Source: Anthopleura xanthogrammica (Eukaryota > Cnidaria > Anthozoa > Actiniaria > Actiniidae). Taken from it: DNA of 64,000 nt. A program made the translations under genes and the position numbers. The stretch spans positions 3,766,617 to 3,830,616 of the forward strand of contig OZ025217.1 in the NCBI GenBank assembly GCA_964019055.1, written 5' to 3'. The notes beneath the pieces were generated by a model, which had not been told where the DNA came from, made no database searches, and was given only the letters and a program-made list of their open reading frames with translations. Below are positions 11,528-23,221 of the stretch, piece by piece (the first letter of the stretch is position 1; the number at the start of each line of letters is the position of its first letter).

Positions 11528-12911
11528 ATGTCAGTACTCAACGTTGTTATCTTCTCTCTCCTTGTTGCTTGGAATTTTGCAGGTAGGAAAAATTGGGTTA
11601 GCAGTGCATTGAGGGCTTTGTGTTACAAACTATGGCTGGCGCTCCTTATACCGTAAAAAAACCTCAATTATAGATACCTGTTTAATGTGGACACCCTGGT
11701 TTTCATGGCGGACATTTTAGTGGTTTCCTCCAACATTCAGTGAACTAGCCTCTCGTTTGTCTGTTGTTTTACGAGGGTAGCGCTTAATAGCCAGTGGCTC
11801 AGTAACAAACACGTAGCTCTTTTTCCATGTTCAAATTGAAATTTAAGTTGAGGGACAAAACTGATCGGAAAACCCGGAGAAAAAATCCCGCGAACCCAAG
11901 AAGAGAAACAACAAGCAATTCTAACTCAATTTAAAGACATTTTTGTTTTCTTCCAGACGCACATGTTCAAGAATCCATAACTCTTCGAGTCTTCGACCGT
12001 TCGTTCAACCCTGGAGATGTCAGCGTCTATCAGAGGTTGCTCGACGCAAACTTAGAGGGACATGGGTTCAACAAAGAGATTGTCAGCAAAACAGTGACAG
12101 AGAAAGACAACTCCACTATGCACCAAGTAGTGTTTCTCTTTCACAAGACGGTTGCTTGCAGACGTGCTGGAGAAGTTGAAAGAAAAATCAATGAATATGT
12201 GGCAGGTAGGAATACAGCTGTTTCAAAAAGGTTGGTGAAGGTTTTTGCATGGTGCATACCAAGCCCGAAATGCCGCATGGGTGATGTGAATTCAATCAGC
12301 GAAAGGTCAAGACGATGTGCAATATGAAGTTTACCAAACTTTGTCTCTAGGTTCGATTCTTCCAACATATTTTATTCTGTGCTGACATTATTTACATATG
12401 AATAAAATACATTTCAACTGCTTGGTAAGCAACATGCAACAAAACCTTCGCCAACCTTTTTTTGAAATAGCTATAAACACCTATTGTAATTTGTATTTTT
12501 TTTTTCCTTTTTGGTCGTGAGTGAGTTTCAGATCTAAGTGCCATGAGCTCACAGCAATTGTGTAATAAAGCGGGACTCGCATGGCGGTCATGCACTTTAC
12601 GCCGCCGCCCCGTTCAACGAGACAGGAAATCTATCTTACAAAGTAACTGCTCTTTTCTTAATGGATTTTCTCCCTTCACGACAGGTCTACTCAGTGGGGA
12701 ACTAGCAGACAGACTAGCTATCGAGCTGGAGAAGAGAAAGATCAACCGAATTCCCGTGTGCAAGGTTGGGATAGAAGTGCACTTTCGAGTGGATCCGAGA
12801 AAACTCTTCAGAGGACGCAGAACGCGTCGTGGGGTAGATCAACAGCAGCCGATGAAACAAGACAACCATACATGCATTGGGTTGTGCATTCATATCGTAG
12901 CTGAGAAATAA
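11528..12911 (+). CDS. secreted 176-residue protein of unknown family (3 exons)
   Basis: I do not recognise this protein. Exons: 11528-11582, 11957-12205 and 12685-12911. Both introns are phase 1, all sites are GT-AG, and the 531 coding bases close exactly. Exon 1 is almost entirely a signal peptide (MSVLNVVIFSLLVAWNFA) with cleavage predicted just after it. The mature part reads as beta (ITLRVFDRSF), helix (VYQRLLDANL), beta (HQVVFLFHKT), long helix (GEVERKINEY through ADRLAIELEK) and beta (KVGIEVHFRV), a pattern that could be a small ferredoxin-like or SEA-like fold. It then has a basic stretch (RKLFRGRRTRRG) and a C-terminal HTCIGLC motif. Four cysteines could make two disulfides, and there is one NST glycosylation site. 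The TATA promoter suggests strong or inducible expression. Role unknown; defence, matrix and signalling are all open. Confidence 0.75.
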
Positions 12912-13466
12912 CTTTATTGATGATTTATTTAGGATTTATTAATATATATTCATTTCTGTTTTTACTCTTAAATTACAATTTGTTTGTGCAAAAGGGCTTA
13001 GTAGAGATTAAACATAGCAAATAGTTTGGCATTTGGGAGGGGAGGGTGCAGAACCAGCTAAATTGTTTTCTACCGTCTTTCTGTCTTGTTAAGATGGGTG
13101 GATTTTTTTGGGGGGAGGGGAGGGGAAGAGAGCTGTTAAATGGAACACAGGTAACCCAATTCTAGAATTCATTACTATACGGATTGTATTCCCATTTCTG
13201 ATTTTCTTACATCCTCGCCTATTCTGAAATTGTTCACCAAACAAAGTAACAAGCAAAATAGGAATAAATTAACAAATACACAAATAAAATAGGAAGGAAG
13301 AAAGAAATCAAGGGTTGGAGTAAGGAAGAAATATATAATAGTGTGAAATTAAAATTTTTGGTGATTGTATTTCTGTGTGGTTAATTTAGTTAAGAGTTGA
13401 TGTTTCCTTTATTCTAATAAAAAAGAAATATTTCCTTGGATATGTTGTCAGTTTTATTTTTGGATT
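12912..13466. other. spacer between the secreted-protein gene and TTLL
   Basis: AT-rich 3' flank of the secreted-protein gene followed by the TTLL upstream region. G-rich runs occur at about 13031-13050 and 13103-13125. No coding signal is seen. Confidence 0.5.
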
Positions 13467-13478
13467 GGGCTTCCTGTG
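13467..13478. promoter_or_regulatory. ETS-type promoter motif upstream of TTLL
   Basis: GGGCTTCCTGTG (reverse CACAGGAAGCCC) lies about 200 bases before the TTLL start codon. The identical 12-mer stands about 100 bases before the PGM3 start codon and in the gene-free patch at 10381. A CCAAT box (AACCAATCAG) also lies near 13530. Confidence 0.45.
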
Positions 13479-13511
13479 TTAATAACGGAATCGCGGGCTC
13501 AGCTGTAATAA

Positions 13512-13525
13512 GATACCATAGCAAC
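13512..13525. promoter_or_regulatory. RFX X-box-like site upstream of TTLL
   Basis: GATACCATAGCAAC matches the palindromic RFX X-box GTTNCCATGGNAAC at all but two positions. It lies 150-163 bases upstream of the start codon. X-boxes are established control sites of ciliary genes and usually sit this close to the start. The downstream gene is an axonemal tubulin-modifying enzyme, so the site makes biological sense. Confidence 0.6.
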
Positions 13526-13674
13526 CAACCAACCAATCAGCGGATTCTTCCCGGTTGCTAGCTTTCAACGTGTACAATAGAGACATAACAAACGATCAAT
13601 GCTTCGAAATGACTCTTCAAGATTTACTCCAAAACTAACCCAAAAATCGAACTGATCTCTTGAAATCATCCACC

Positions 13675-16600
13675 ATGACCATAAAGGAACTTGTAGGAGA
13701 AATGAGCGGTAGTGAAGGCGAGCTCAGCGATGCTGGAGAGAGTGATTGCGAAGGAGAAAGCGCAGGGGACAACTTCAGTGAGTCGAGGACGCGTATTGCC
13801 GAACAAATAGCAGAAACACCAACCTCATTGAAGAAAATAAAGCCGAAGAAGAAGAAAAAAAAGTACGAGAACTCGACTTTGTTGTGTTTAGTATCTAAGG
13901 GATTCATTAATAACTATTTTTTTCTGTTTTTATGTATTTTTAGATGGCTGAGCGTCTGTCTTACCAACTGTAAATATGACAGTGGTATGTATTGATTCAA
14001 ATTTATCCCCTGAGACAATAGTCTTCTAGAAAGTTTGTAAACTTTAAATATTCCTGTTATCATCCCTCAAATCTTATTATTCTGTATTCTTTTATTATTA
14101 GTCCGTCGTGTAACGAAGAGATTTGGAATGAAAGATGTCGGAGAGGATGACGATTGGTCGTTGTTTTGGACTGATTGCTCAGTAGCTTTAGAACGATGTA
14201 TGGAAATGAAGAGATATCAAGTAAGTCAGTTGACATAGCGGACGTTTTTGCTAAGATAGATAAATCCTTATCCTATCTTACGGAATTACCTTCATCCCAA
14301 ACTATAATATTCCTTATTCTTCAACACTTTCCACTGTTCCAAAGAAGATTGGAATGTTTTTGGAATCAAAAATGAATCCCCCAAAAAGCTAAACCTTCCA
14401 AGTTGGGATGAATAATATTGCCTTCACACCTTCCAATGTCAATAATAGTTTTTAGTATGCATAAAAATTCTTTAAAAGTTTTTGGGGATTATTATAATCT
14501 AAAGTGATACAGCTTTCGAGCTCTTAGTACATCATAATACTCAAGGTATGGTAATTTTTACAAAATGTTGATACTCTAAAATTTGTGATTTTCTTACTAG
14601 CTACATATGTAAGTTGATCAGGTTTTATGGGATTAACTTCATTAACAGCCGATGGATTAAATTGTCTAAACTTTGACTCAAACTTATAAAAGTTTGGTCA
14701 GTAGAGTCTTTGTTTTTAAAACCTAGTAAGCCGAAGAGAAATAGGTTTAAATTTTTTTCATTTTTTTATCTCAGAAAATCAACCATTTTCCTGGGATGAG
14801 TGAAATCTGCAGAAAAGACTTACTAGCGAGAAATATGAACAGACTATGGAAACAGTTCCCTAAAGATTATGCAGTTTTCCCGAGGACTTGGTGTCTTCCT
14901 GCCGAGTAAGTTGCTCTTTTGTTTGATTTGACTGACGCTCCACTGCACAGTTGGGGGATGTTTAATGCTTTGGAGTATAAACCTGTCATCCCATGTGATG
15001 ACATTGGTTAAAATTTGTCATAAAACGTTTTACAATTTCCTTTCAGCATTATCAAACAAAGCCATCTGGTTTGGCCAATATTTTAATTTAATTTATTCTA
15101 TTTTTTATTTCTATTTCCCTCTGCCACACAGTTCATTACCATTTTTCCTAAATTCATCTTTTAATAACAAAACTAAATCAGCCTCATAAATTGATATGAA
15201 TAATAATTTTCTATTTTGGAAAGTTTAAGGTTAGTGTTTAGAAATAACTCTTGGTATAATTTTCCTTTTTATTCCACAGCTATGGTGAATTCCAAGCATA
15301 TTGTAGACAGAAAAAGAACAAAACATTTATAACAAAACCAGAAAGTGGAAGCCAAGGCAAAGGAATTGTTATTACTAAAAACCCAAAGGTACAAAGCTAG
15401 TTATTTTTTGCTACTCCTTTTCTGGTCTCCAAGAGGTTTGAGATAATAGGGCGCTACTATAACAGTTATATATCCTTTCCAATTTCAGGACATCAAACCA
15501 GGAGAGCACCTTGTTTGTCAACAATACATATCCAAGCCTTTTCTTATAGATGGATTCAAATTTGATCTTAGAATATATGTGTTGGTTACATCTTGTGACC
15601 CTTTGCGGATATTTGTATATGAAGATGGTTTGGGCCGATTCGCAACATTGCCATATACTGAACCACAGAATAGTAACTTGGTATGTAACTGAAGTTATTA
15701 TGAAGCAAATGTGGGGTGGGGCTAATAGGCATTTTGGTGTAGAGTTTCCTTCATAAAAAACTATTATCAATATTCTGAAACAACCTCTGGGCTGATCTAA
15801 GTGAGGCCATGGCTAACTCACAGATCGAACCCTGAAACAACCTCTGGGCTGATCTAAGTCGGGGCACAGCTAATTCACAGATCGAACCCTGAAACAACCT
15901 TTGGGCTGATCTAAGTCAGGGTACAGCTAACTGACAGATCGAAATGAATTTAGCATTTTAGGTTTTGTGGAGGGAAGAAAACCTGTTTACCCAGAGAAAA
16001 ACCCTCGAATCAAGGGAGAGACCTAACAAACTTGACTCACATGTGCTATTTTCTCACATGTTTTCTCACATATTTACAAATATCTTTAACTTATTGGTAT
16101 TTAGGAGGACATTTGTATGCATCTTACGAATTATGCCATCAATAAACACAGTAAAGATTTCATTAGAGATGAAGAAACTGGAAGCAAAAGGTAAAAGAAA
16201 ATTACAAGTCAATAAATAATAATAAATATTAATAGAAGTGATTTTACTTCGCCCTTTAAATAATAATCATAATACATAGAAGTTGACACTAATTCTATTG
16301 TTTTCTATTGTTTTACTTTGACTGTTAGACACTAATTTATAAAACTTTGTGTCATGCGCCAAATATTAACAATTATCACTCTAATTATCTAATTATCACT
16401 CTACAAAACGAGAGTTAACTTTTTAACTATAACCAAACTTCAATTGCAGGAGATTAACGACAGTCAACAATTGGTTTGAAGAAAATGGTTATGATGTGAA
16501 AGAAATTTGGGAACGTATTGAGGTGAGAACAGAGTGAAATCTTATCTTGTCCTGTTATTTTTTTTAATTATAAAAAAAAGGTTTTCAATACGTTTTGCAA

Positions 16601-19600
16601 CTTTTTTTGAGTAAAGTTGCTTTCAGTGATGTTTTTGATATATTTAGCGTTGCCTTCTTGAGGAGAATACTCATCTAAGTGTACGAAACAGTTTTAGGAA
16701 AAGCAGATCTGGTTTTAGCTCATGTAACAGAAAATAACCAAATCAAGGGTGTTGTTAACATTTTTTGCGTTTCTTTAACTTCCCTTGTAAGGATTTTCAC
16801 AGCTTTACCACAAGTTTCAGATAGAAAAGTTTATTGATACGGCATCCATGAATGCCGAGTGAATGGAGAAACTGATTTTTTTTCGTCCTTTTTTCGTGAT
16901 TTTTTTTAGGATGTTATCATTAAAACACTGATCACAGCTCATCCAATCCTCAAACACAACTACAGAACGTGCTTCCCAAATCACAACAAGGGCAGTGCCT
17001 GTTTTGAGATCCTGGGCTTTGACGTTTTATTAGACAAGAAACTAAAGCCATGGGTTATCGAGGTAAGCAGGAAAAATGACAAAATAAGACAAAAAGCCAA
17101 TAGACCCCTTGCACGTGATGTCAGAGAAGCCGAGTCAATTTGGAGGGCAAAAAAAAAAAGAATCTTAATAACCTATTATTTTGTCCTCCAAACTGAGCTG
17201 CATTCAAACGTGCTGCAAGGGGTCTATGGTTATTCTCAGCCCATTTTTTTGATATGTAAGGCTGACAAGATTTAAACGCGCAAAATTGTCATTTGGTAAC
17301 GATTTTCAACGCTGCAAGTTGCAGAAAAAATGTTGCTCGTATTACGACCCCGCGCGCAACAAATTTTCATTGTTGCAGAGAGTCGAAACTGCTTCTACTT
17401 CTGCAACAAAGTCGAGGAACAAAATTTTGTTGTTGCACAGGGTGGTGATACGAACAACATTCACACTGGAACTTGCAACGCAACAATGTTGCACGACTTT
17501 GTTGCACCATTTTGTTGCTCGCATTTCCCCCAGAACTAAAGAAGTTCACAGTTAAGCGCAGAATGTTTTATTTTGCTTTTCATTATCAATAAGTGACAAG
17601 TTATCGACGCTTATATATCCTTAATAATTTTTCCCCCAATTTCAATACAAATTCCTTTACGTCTTGAACCATTTCTAGGTCAACCATTCGCCGAGTTTTA
17701 CAACCGATTCTCCCCTGGACAAAGAAATCAAAGAAGGGCTGATGATGGATGGCTTGAATCTCTTGAACTTCGGTGCTTGCGATAGACGGAAAATCATTGA
17801 AGAGGACAAAAGACGGGTTCGCGATAGACTTTTACAAAAACAAAAACCTAAAGAAATAAAGTAAGAAAAAAAATGCTAAATATTTCAATTTCAAAAATTT
17901 CAAATTCTTAAATATTGAATTTTCTATGAGCAAAAAAATCTAATTTTTATTTCAATTTTTTTTCTCAAAAAAGACGCGAAGAGAGCGTTGATTCTCAAGC
18001 ACAGTACAACGAATGGATAACGAAATACGAGGATAAAAACCTTGGGAAATACCGGTAATTAAGATTTTTTTAAATCAATATTTTCACTATTATATTCCAG
18101 TTGGTCTAATAATCAATTAAACATTAATTTTTTGAAATTTATTTGATTGATTTTTAGACGAATTTACCCTCAAGGCAACGAAGAAAAGTATGAAAAATTC
18201 TTCGAAAACAGTTGTTCATTATTCGGAGAAACTGCGGCTTCGAAAGCCAGGACAGAATGTGCAAGGTTTGTGAACAGAAATAACTATAGAAATGTGTAAG
18301 AGTGTAGTGTGGTGTACTTGCCTCTCACCTCTGGGTCTCGGGTTCGATTCCTAGACTCGGCATCACATGTGAGTAGAGTTTCTACTTCGTTCTTTCCTGT
18401 TTTTCGAGAGGTTTTTCTCCGGGTTCCCCGGTTTCCTCCCTCCATAAAAATCAACATGTGAGTTGAGCGTTGTGTGCATAGAATATTGAATGTAGTGGTA
18501 GTGTGTGTGTGAGTGAAAAGTGTCCCCAATTAGTGCGAAACGCTAGAAAGACTAGACGCTTACAGTGAGGACACTCGAACCATCAACACTTGATATTTTT
18601 AAACAATCTTATGGTTCAAAATAAATCATATTTCCAATCGATTCACACAAGGGATAAAGGAGAAAAAAAGTATGAAAAAACCTCAAAGTGTTCACGGTTC
18701 GAGTGTCCTCATTGTAAATAAAGAGATTTATTTTATTTGTTTATTTACTCCATTGATTTGTTTTTGTTTAGAGTTCAACGCGAGCAGATCGCGGCTAAAC
18801 ATGAGCTTGACATTGCAAAACAAAACAAGAAAACAATTAAAAGAGATGGTGTGAGGCCAGAGAGTCCGCCTCATGGAGGACGGCCAAGTAGGAGGGTATT
18901 TAATAAAAATTACTTCAATAGAACCAAACCCACTCAGGTAATGCATTCTTTTATTCGTGCTTTCATTTCTTTCCTGTTTCCCTAACTTTGTTTATTTTTC
19001 CATCTGTTTGTTTTTCCTTTTTCGTATTCATTTTTTTCTTTTCTTCCTTCCTTCCTTCCACCTTTACTTCCATCACTACATCGTTCGTTCGTTCCTCCCT
19101 TTTTTCTTCTTTCCTTCTTTCTTTCTTTCTTCTTTCCTTCTTTTTCTTCATCTTTCTTTCATTCAATCGTTCGTTCATTCGTTCATTATTTATTTATTTA
19201 CTTATTTATTTGTTTATTTATTTATTTTTCTTTCCTTCCTTTTTACTCTAATTAATGAACTAATCAATTCTACTTTGGATTCCTTCTTTCATCCGTTCTC
19301 CACTAACTCTTATCTTGCCTTGACATAAATAGGATCTTCCCAAGCCCAGCAATTCGACTACCTCACTCGACACTACTAAACCAATGGAAATTATCGAGGA
19401 AGAGGAACTAGAAAGAATAACATTGCTGCTGCAGCGAGACAACCTCATACGAGGCCTTGGCGTAGTGGAGTTTGTTTACAAGCTTCTTCACTGTACGCCA
19501 GGCACCGGGGGACCTCAGAGGAACTGCTATCTTCATGATAAGGTAGGATTCATGAGCATGAAACCGGGTCGAAAATGATAAGGTTACAGAGCGTTTACAC

Positions 19601-21307
19601 GAGAAGGGTGATTTCTGCGCTTTTGTTGGGCTGTCTGTCTTCCTTTCCGCGAACACAGGCAGCCCAACCCGCGTCCGTGTCAACGGGGCCTTAAACTTGA
19701 ACTACTTTCGCAATAAATAGTACTAACAATTTAAATTCTTTTTTCTCAGAGTTCGAGAGACGACGCTTCGAAAGGAACATCTTTAGCTGACAGAGTCATT
19801 TCAAATCTCCAACCTTCAAGTGCGTTTTCCTCTGCAGGCGCTGCCTCAGCGTATTCCAACACAAACTCGTATAACCGGATGCTACCGTACCAAACCCTAC
19901 CGTTGTCCGCTACTGTCAATTTAAACCCACATCACCCACAACACCCGGCGAACCGCGGTGACCGGAGATCCCTGGGATCTTTTTATGTCGGCGCGGGTTC
20001 TGCTGGGAACGCTGGAAGTGGCTTTTCACCTCTTGGTTTACCCAAACATCGACTCGTTCCTAGGAAACCTATGATAAAGTCATCTAGTAGTGTGGCAGAC
20101 TGTACCGAATGGCGGTCAAATATGAACCTAGAGGAACCCAGACTTACTGGGTATAATCAGATGTACGAGGTTCGAAACGATAGCCACCCAAATTCAGGTC
20201 AGAAGAGAAGGACGTACAGTGCCTCTGCAGCCAAACATCCGAATGAGACGCCACCCAACGCAGCACGAGCGAACCCGCGGGTTGCCATAGCGACGAGTAC
20301 TGGGAGTAACACAGCAAGCCCAGCAGGGATTAATTCTCCATACAACATATCTCAGCAGTACGCTTGTACGGTACATCCGTTTCCTAACGTGGTTAAAGTC
20401 GCTCACCAACCGCCGTCCATAGGACTCTCTGTGATATCGGGACCCGCACCTGTTGTTCAAAGACCCGACGGTAGCGGGGCAACCGGGGATACCGGGACAC
20501 GACCACGGAGACCTAGCAATCCCTTAACCAATCCTACAAGGTAAGAATATAAGAATACGTGAATCGTTTTTTTTTTAGCTGTGTGTCTAGCTAGGGGGAC
20601 ATAAAGTATTTTAAAGCCCTTTGTTGGGTGGCCTGTGTTGCCAGTAAGGATAGGGAAGGCAGTAGGGGGAGGTAATTAAGATATTTTGAGGGGGACGGAG
20701 TGAGAGAACATCAAGAGTATTGTAGCCCTTTATTAGTTAGTGGGCGTCGCCAGGCAAAAGAGGGTAGAGGGTAGGAGGCTGAGAGAAGGGGGAAGGAAAC
20801 AGGGTAGGCAAAGTCAAATTATTCAATATAATACTAAAATCCATCATCCTGATTGTGGTTTTAGGGCGACAAAAGTTCAAAGAGCAAGAGAGGCACCTAA
20901 TACTCTACGACTAAAGGTATGAATCTACAGCTTGTATGGAATATTCAGTTAGGGACAAGATCTTAAACAATTTTGGTCTTACCTTACATGATTTAGAGGG
21001 GAAGGATGAGGATAGGTGTTCACCACCTCTGCAAGTAAAATCCTGGATTTTGAACTCAAATATTTCTAAATGTAAAAGCCAGAAATGAATATACTGTCTG
21101 TTCGTATGCAAGCTAAACAATGTACTTGAGTATAGAAATAGTCACTACGGACACCCAGTATCGAGCATTTCAACAGAGGGGGTATTTACCGTTACCCACC
21201 AACTGAATCAATGAAATTAGTAATGATAATAATAAACAATATTTATTAAACTTCTTTGAATTTCTTTTCTCTCCCAGCAGTTACACGAAAACCATGCAGT
21301 CGCATAG
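13675..21307 (+). CDS. TTLL6: tubulin polyglutamylase, TTLL6/TTLL13 type (17 exons)
   Basis: Adds and elongates glutamate side chains on tubulin, mainly in cilia. Exons: 13675-13862, 13944-13984, 14102-14220, 14775-14905, 15280-15388, 15489-15680, 16105-16190, 16450-16522, 16910-17062, 17679-17860, 17974-18054, 18158-18265, 18772-18937, 19333-19542, 19750-20540, 20865-20916, 21278-21307. The frame closes to 903 residues. After an acidic then lysine-rich N-terminus, the TTL ATP-grasp domain shows KPESGSQGKGI (179-189), KFDLRIYV (220-227), HLTNYAINK (266-274), FEILGFD (345-351) and the metal/ATP pair E364 and N366 in EVNHSPS. NHFPGMSEICRKDLLARN and the CDRRKIIEEDKRRV segment point to TTLL6/13. 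The tail after residue 540 is long, low-complexity and lineage-specific. The start has a good Kozak context (CCACCATGA). The last acceptor is a CAGCAG tandem (NAGNAG) site, giving optional Gln. Confidence 0.93.
15775..16050 (-). repeat. SINE, tail plus partial body, in TTLL intron 6
   Basis: Three reverse-oriented tail units (CTGAAACAACCTCTGGGCTG, GTCAGGG, GGCTAACTCAC) are followed by the SINE body (GGTTTTGTGGAGGGAAG, AAAACCCTCGAATCAAGGG, CTCACATGTG). The tRNA-like head is not evident. It lies 54 bases before exon 7 of TTLL. Confidence 0.75.
17290..17545. repeat. GTTGC-rich foldback element in TTLL intron 9
   Basis: Many short GTTGC and GCAAC words in both orientations give imperfect inverted symmetry (GTTGCACGACTTTGTTGCAC; TTGTTGCAGAGAGTCG). 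Related sequence lies at about 28205-28500 and 45040-45215. It resembles a worn MITE family. The open frames on both strands are a by-product of this composition. Confidence 0.5.
18300..18480 (+). repeat. SINE in TTLL intron 12
   Basis: The B box GGTTCGATTCC, the ACATGTGAGTAGAGTTT motif and GGTTTTTCTCCGGGTTCCC identify this as a copy of the SINE seen at 5574 and 59687. The A box is degraded and the tail repeats are not present. Confidence 0.75.
18563..18714. mobile_element. mariner-type MITE in TTLL intron 12
   Basis: The ends are inverted repeats, with TA on both sides: left CAGTGAGGACACTCGAACC and right GGTTCGAGTGTCCTCATTG. TA flanks with CAGT-type termini are the pattern of Tc1/mariner-mobilised MITEs. 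There is no internal coding capacity. A related copy lies at 55998-56206. Confidence 0.75.
18985..19250. repeat. low-complexity pyrimidine tract in TTLL intron 13
   Basis: Mixed TTCC, TTTC, TTCG and ATTT tetranucleotide-type repeats. Long frames on both strands arise from the biased composition and are not coding. Confidence 0.85.
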
Positions 21308-21367
21308 CCATGACACGTGACTACTTTTAACCAATAAGATGATACAATTAGTTGATGATGTCATGGC

Positions 21368-21381
21368 GTTCCCATAGTAAC
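21368..21381. promoter_or_regulatory. X-box-like site beside a YY1-type motif, no gene assigned
   Basis: GTTCCCATAGTAAC matches the RFX X-box at all but one fixed position. GCCGCCATCTTG, a YY1-type motif in reverse, follows within 15 bases. A CCAAT-like AACCAATAAG and TGATGTCAT precede it. Together they look like a promoter just past the TTLL stop codon, but I find no gene that clearly starts here. Confidence 0.35.
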
Positions 21382-21695
21382 GCCGCCATCTTGAATACCT
21401 AGTTCTCTTACAATGTAAATAAGAATTTGGAAAATTTTAAAATGTATAGAAATCTAAGAATGTAAAATATAATTCATGAGTGAAAAATTCTTTGGCTAGA
21501 GAATGTAGTTAGATTTAAAATTGAATAGCAAAATTTGTAAAATATGCCAAAGTTATTCAAATATGGTATTTATATTTTTTACGGAATTGCACGATATTTT
21601 TCAGTATTTATTGTGTAAATTGTAAAATTATATTTTGGTGTACATATGTAAATTCTTAACAAAATATTGATATACAAAAAATGACAGATATTCGA

Positions 21696-21979
21696 TCAAT
21701 GATTCACAAATGAAATATTGGAAAACGTTTTACAGGATACAAGAAAAATCCATTGAAATTTTTCAACTGATTTTGAAAATAAAATTTTTATACCAACAAG
21801 ATTGTCCGTTCCTATCTTTGTGATGAAAGTTTTGCGCTGTGTAAAATGAATGGTAAGCCGTACAACCCTGCCATTTGGCCAACCTTCAACATGTATTTCA
21901 GCACGACCCTTTTTTCTTGGCCTACCAAAATCTGTGGGATCTGCACAGTCGGAAAGATTATAATTTTCGTCTGTTTTCA
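21696..21979 (-). other. possible minus-strand exon, unassigned
   Basis: Read on the minus strand, a long pyrimidine tract ends in TTTTGTCAG, an excellent splice acceptor at 21980. The frame then stays open for about 94 codons. It includes FGRPRKKGRAEIHVEG, with an AT-hook-like GRPRKKG core, and WPNGRVVRLTIHF. I recognise no family and see no clear partner exon, so this may be chance. A donor could lie after GGCAGG near 21864. Confidence 0.2.
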
Positions 21980-22751
21980 CCTGACAAAAGATTGGGAAAT
22001 AAAAAGGAAAAAAGAAAGTAATAGAGCAGTTGTCGCATGAGTATGAAAAGCTTACGGCACGGACCGCGTGCCGTGACCGTGTTAGTGCCGTGCGTGTATG
22101 AAAATCGAACTGAATTCAGTGCCGTGTCCGCGCCGCACCGTAACCGTGCCGTGACTTTTTACACACACGAAATTTGCTCTATTACTAGCTGCACGGACAA
22201 ATGATGCGCACAACAACAACAGCAGCCGCAGCAGCAGCAACAACAACAACGAGCCAAAGCCTGGTTTTCACTAGCAATGAAACTGAGCAAGTTTTTATTC
22301 CATTGTGAAAACAGGCCCAATGCAAGTATAAGCACAAATGAACGAAAGCACCAACACAAAGAGATCCAAGCTGATTTTTACTTTTCGTCGTCAGAGCTAA
22401 TTTTATCCGGTTATACATTACTCCCCCTCGCCCAACCCCTCCCTCCCCCCCCCCGGTTTAAGGTTTCAGTAAACACACCTGAGTCACCTGAGCCTTGAAC
22501 ATTTTAAATCGCTATGTGATTGGCTTATAGATTCAAAAGTCAACCCTCGCTCTTCAAGTAGGTGACATGACATACATAAATAAAACCCGAGTTTTAAAAA
22601 TACCGTAAAACTCGAGAGTGCTTCAGCGGAATTTCCATTATTACCGACGAGGCTGGATTTACCCTTTGGCTTATCTTGAAGGAAGAATTCTTTAGTTTAT
22701 TTACCAATACGTGTTTCGTTTGACGAGACGGGACGAGTTGTTTACAGAGAA

Positions 22752-23221
22752 ATGGCTTCACGATCAACACTCACATGGCGAACAAAACTATGCTACGGAG
22801 TTGGTCACATCCTAAACGACCTCACAGCGTCAACATGGTTCACCTACCTTCTTGTATACCTTCAAAAAGTCGTCAAATTCTCGGGTATCGAAGCTGGAGT
22901 TCTGCTTCTTATCGGACAAGTCGCGGATGCCATTGCTACACCGTTGGTAGGAATCGAATCCGATAAACTTGAGCGTTGTAGCTACGGAAGGAGAAAGATT
23001 TGGCATCTAGTTGGAGTTATCTGTGTGGTTATATCTTTTCCCTTCATCTTTAACCTGTGTATTGGCTGTAATAATCCTTCTCACTGGGCTATGTTTATCT
23101 ACTACGCGCCGTTCATCGTTGTTTTCCAGTTCGGATGGGCAGCTATGCAAATCTCTCATCTCTCTTTGATCCCTGAATTGATAACTAATGATCAAGAAAA
23201 GTGTGATTTGAACGCTATGAG
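22752..23221 (+). CDS. MFSD12: alternative first coding exon (1A) of the MFSD12-like gene
   Basis: This single exon encodes 156 complete codons from ATG and ends in phase 2 at an AG|GTTAGT donor. It covers the first transmembrane helices of a GPH-type major facilitator: [56 protein letters not shown]. It is about 60% identical by eye to exon 1B at 23990-24483, which ends at the same residue and in the same phase. No further exons lie between the two. Splicing of 1A directly to exon 2 (25814) keeps the frame and gives a 523-residue transporter. It is therefore best read as an alternative first exon. A truncated duplicate is the other possibility, though the frame is intact. Confidence 0.8.

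Larger units (their letters stand above)
21308..22680. other. spacer between TTLL and the MFSD12-like gene
   Basis: Contains the TTLL 3' flank, a promoter-like patch at 21330-21400 and a possible minus-strand exon at 21696-21979. A GC-rich stretch made of GTGCCGTG-type words lies at 22050-22150, and a CAACAG/CAGCAGC trinucleotide run at 22205-22250. No gene is established here. Confidence 0.4.

Noticed and set aside
17286..17555. Four overlapping frames on both strands
   Set aside because: They arise from a GTTGC-rich foldback repeat in TTLL intron 9 and have no conserved domain.
18957..19328. 123-codon hydrophobic frame resembling membrane helices
   Set aside because: It lies in a low-complexity pyrimidine tract within a TTLL intron; hydrophobicity comes from TTT/TTC/CTT codons.
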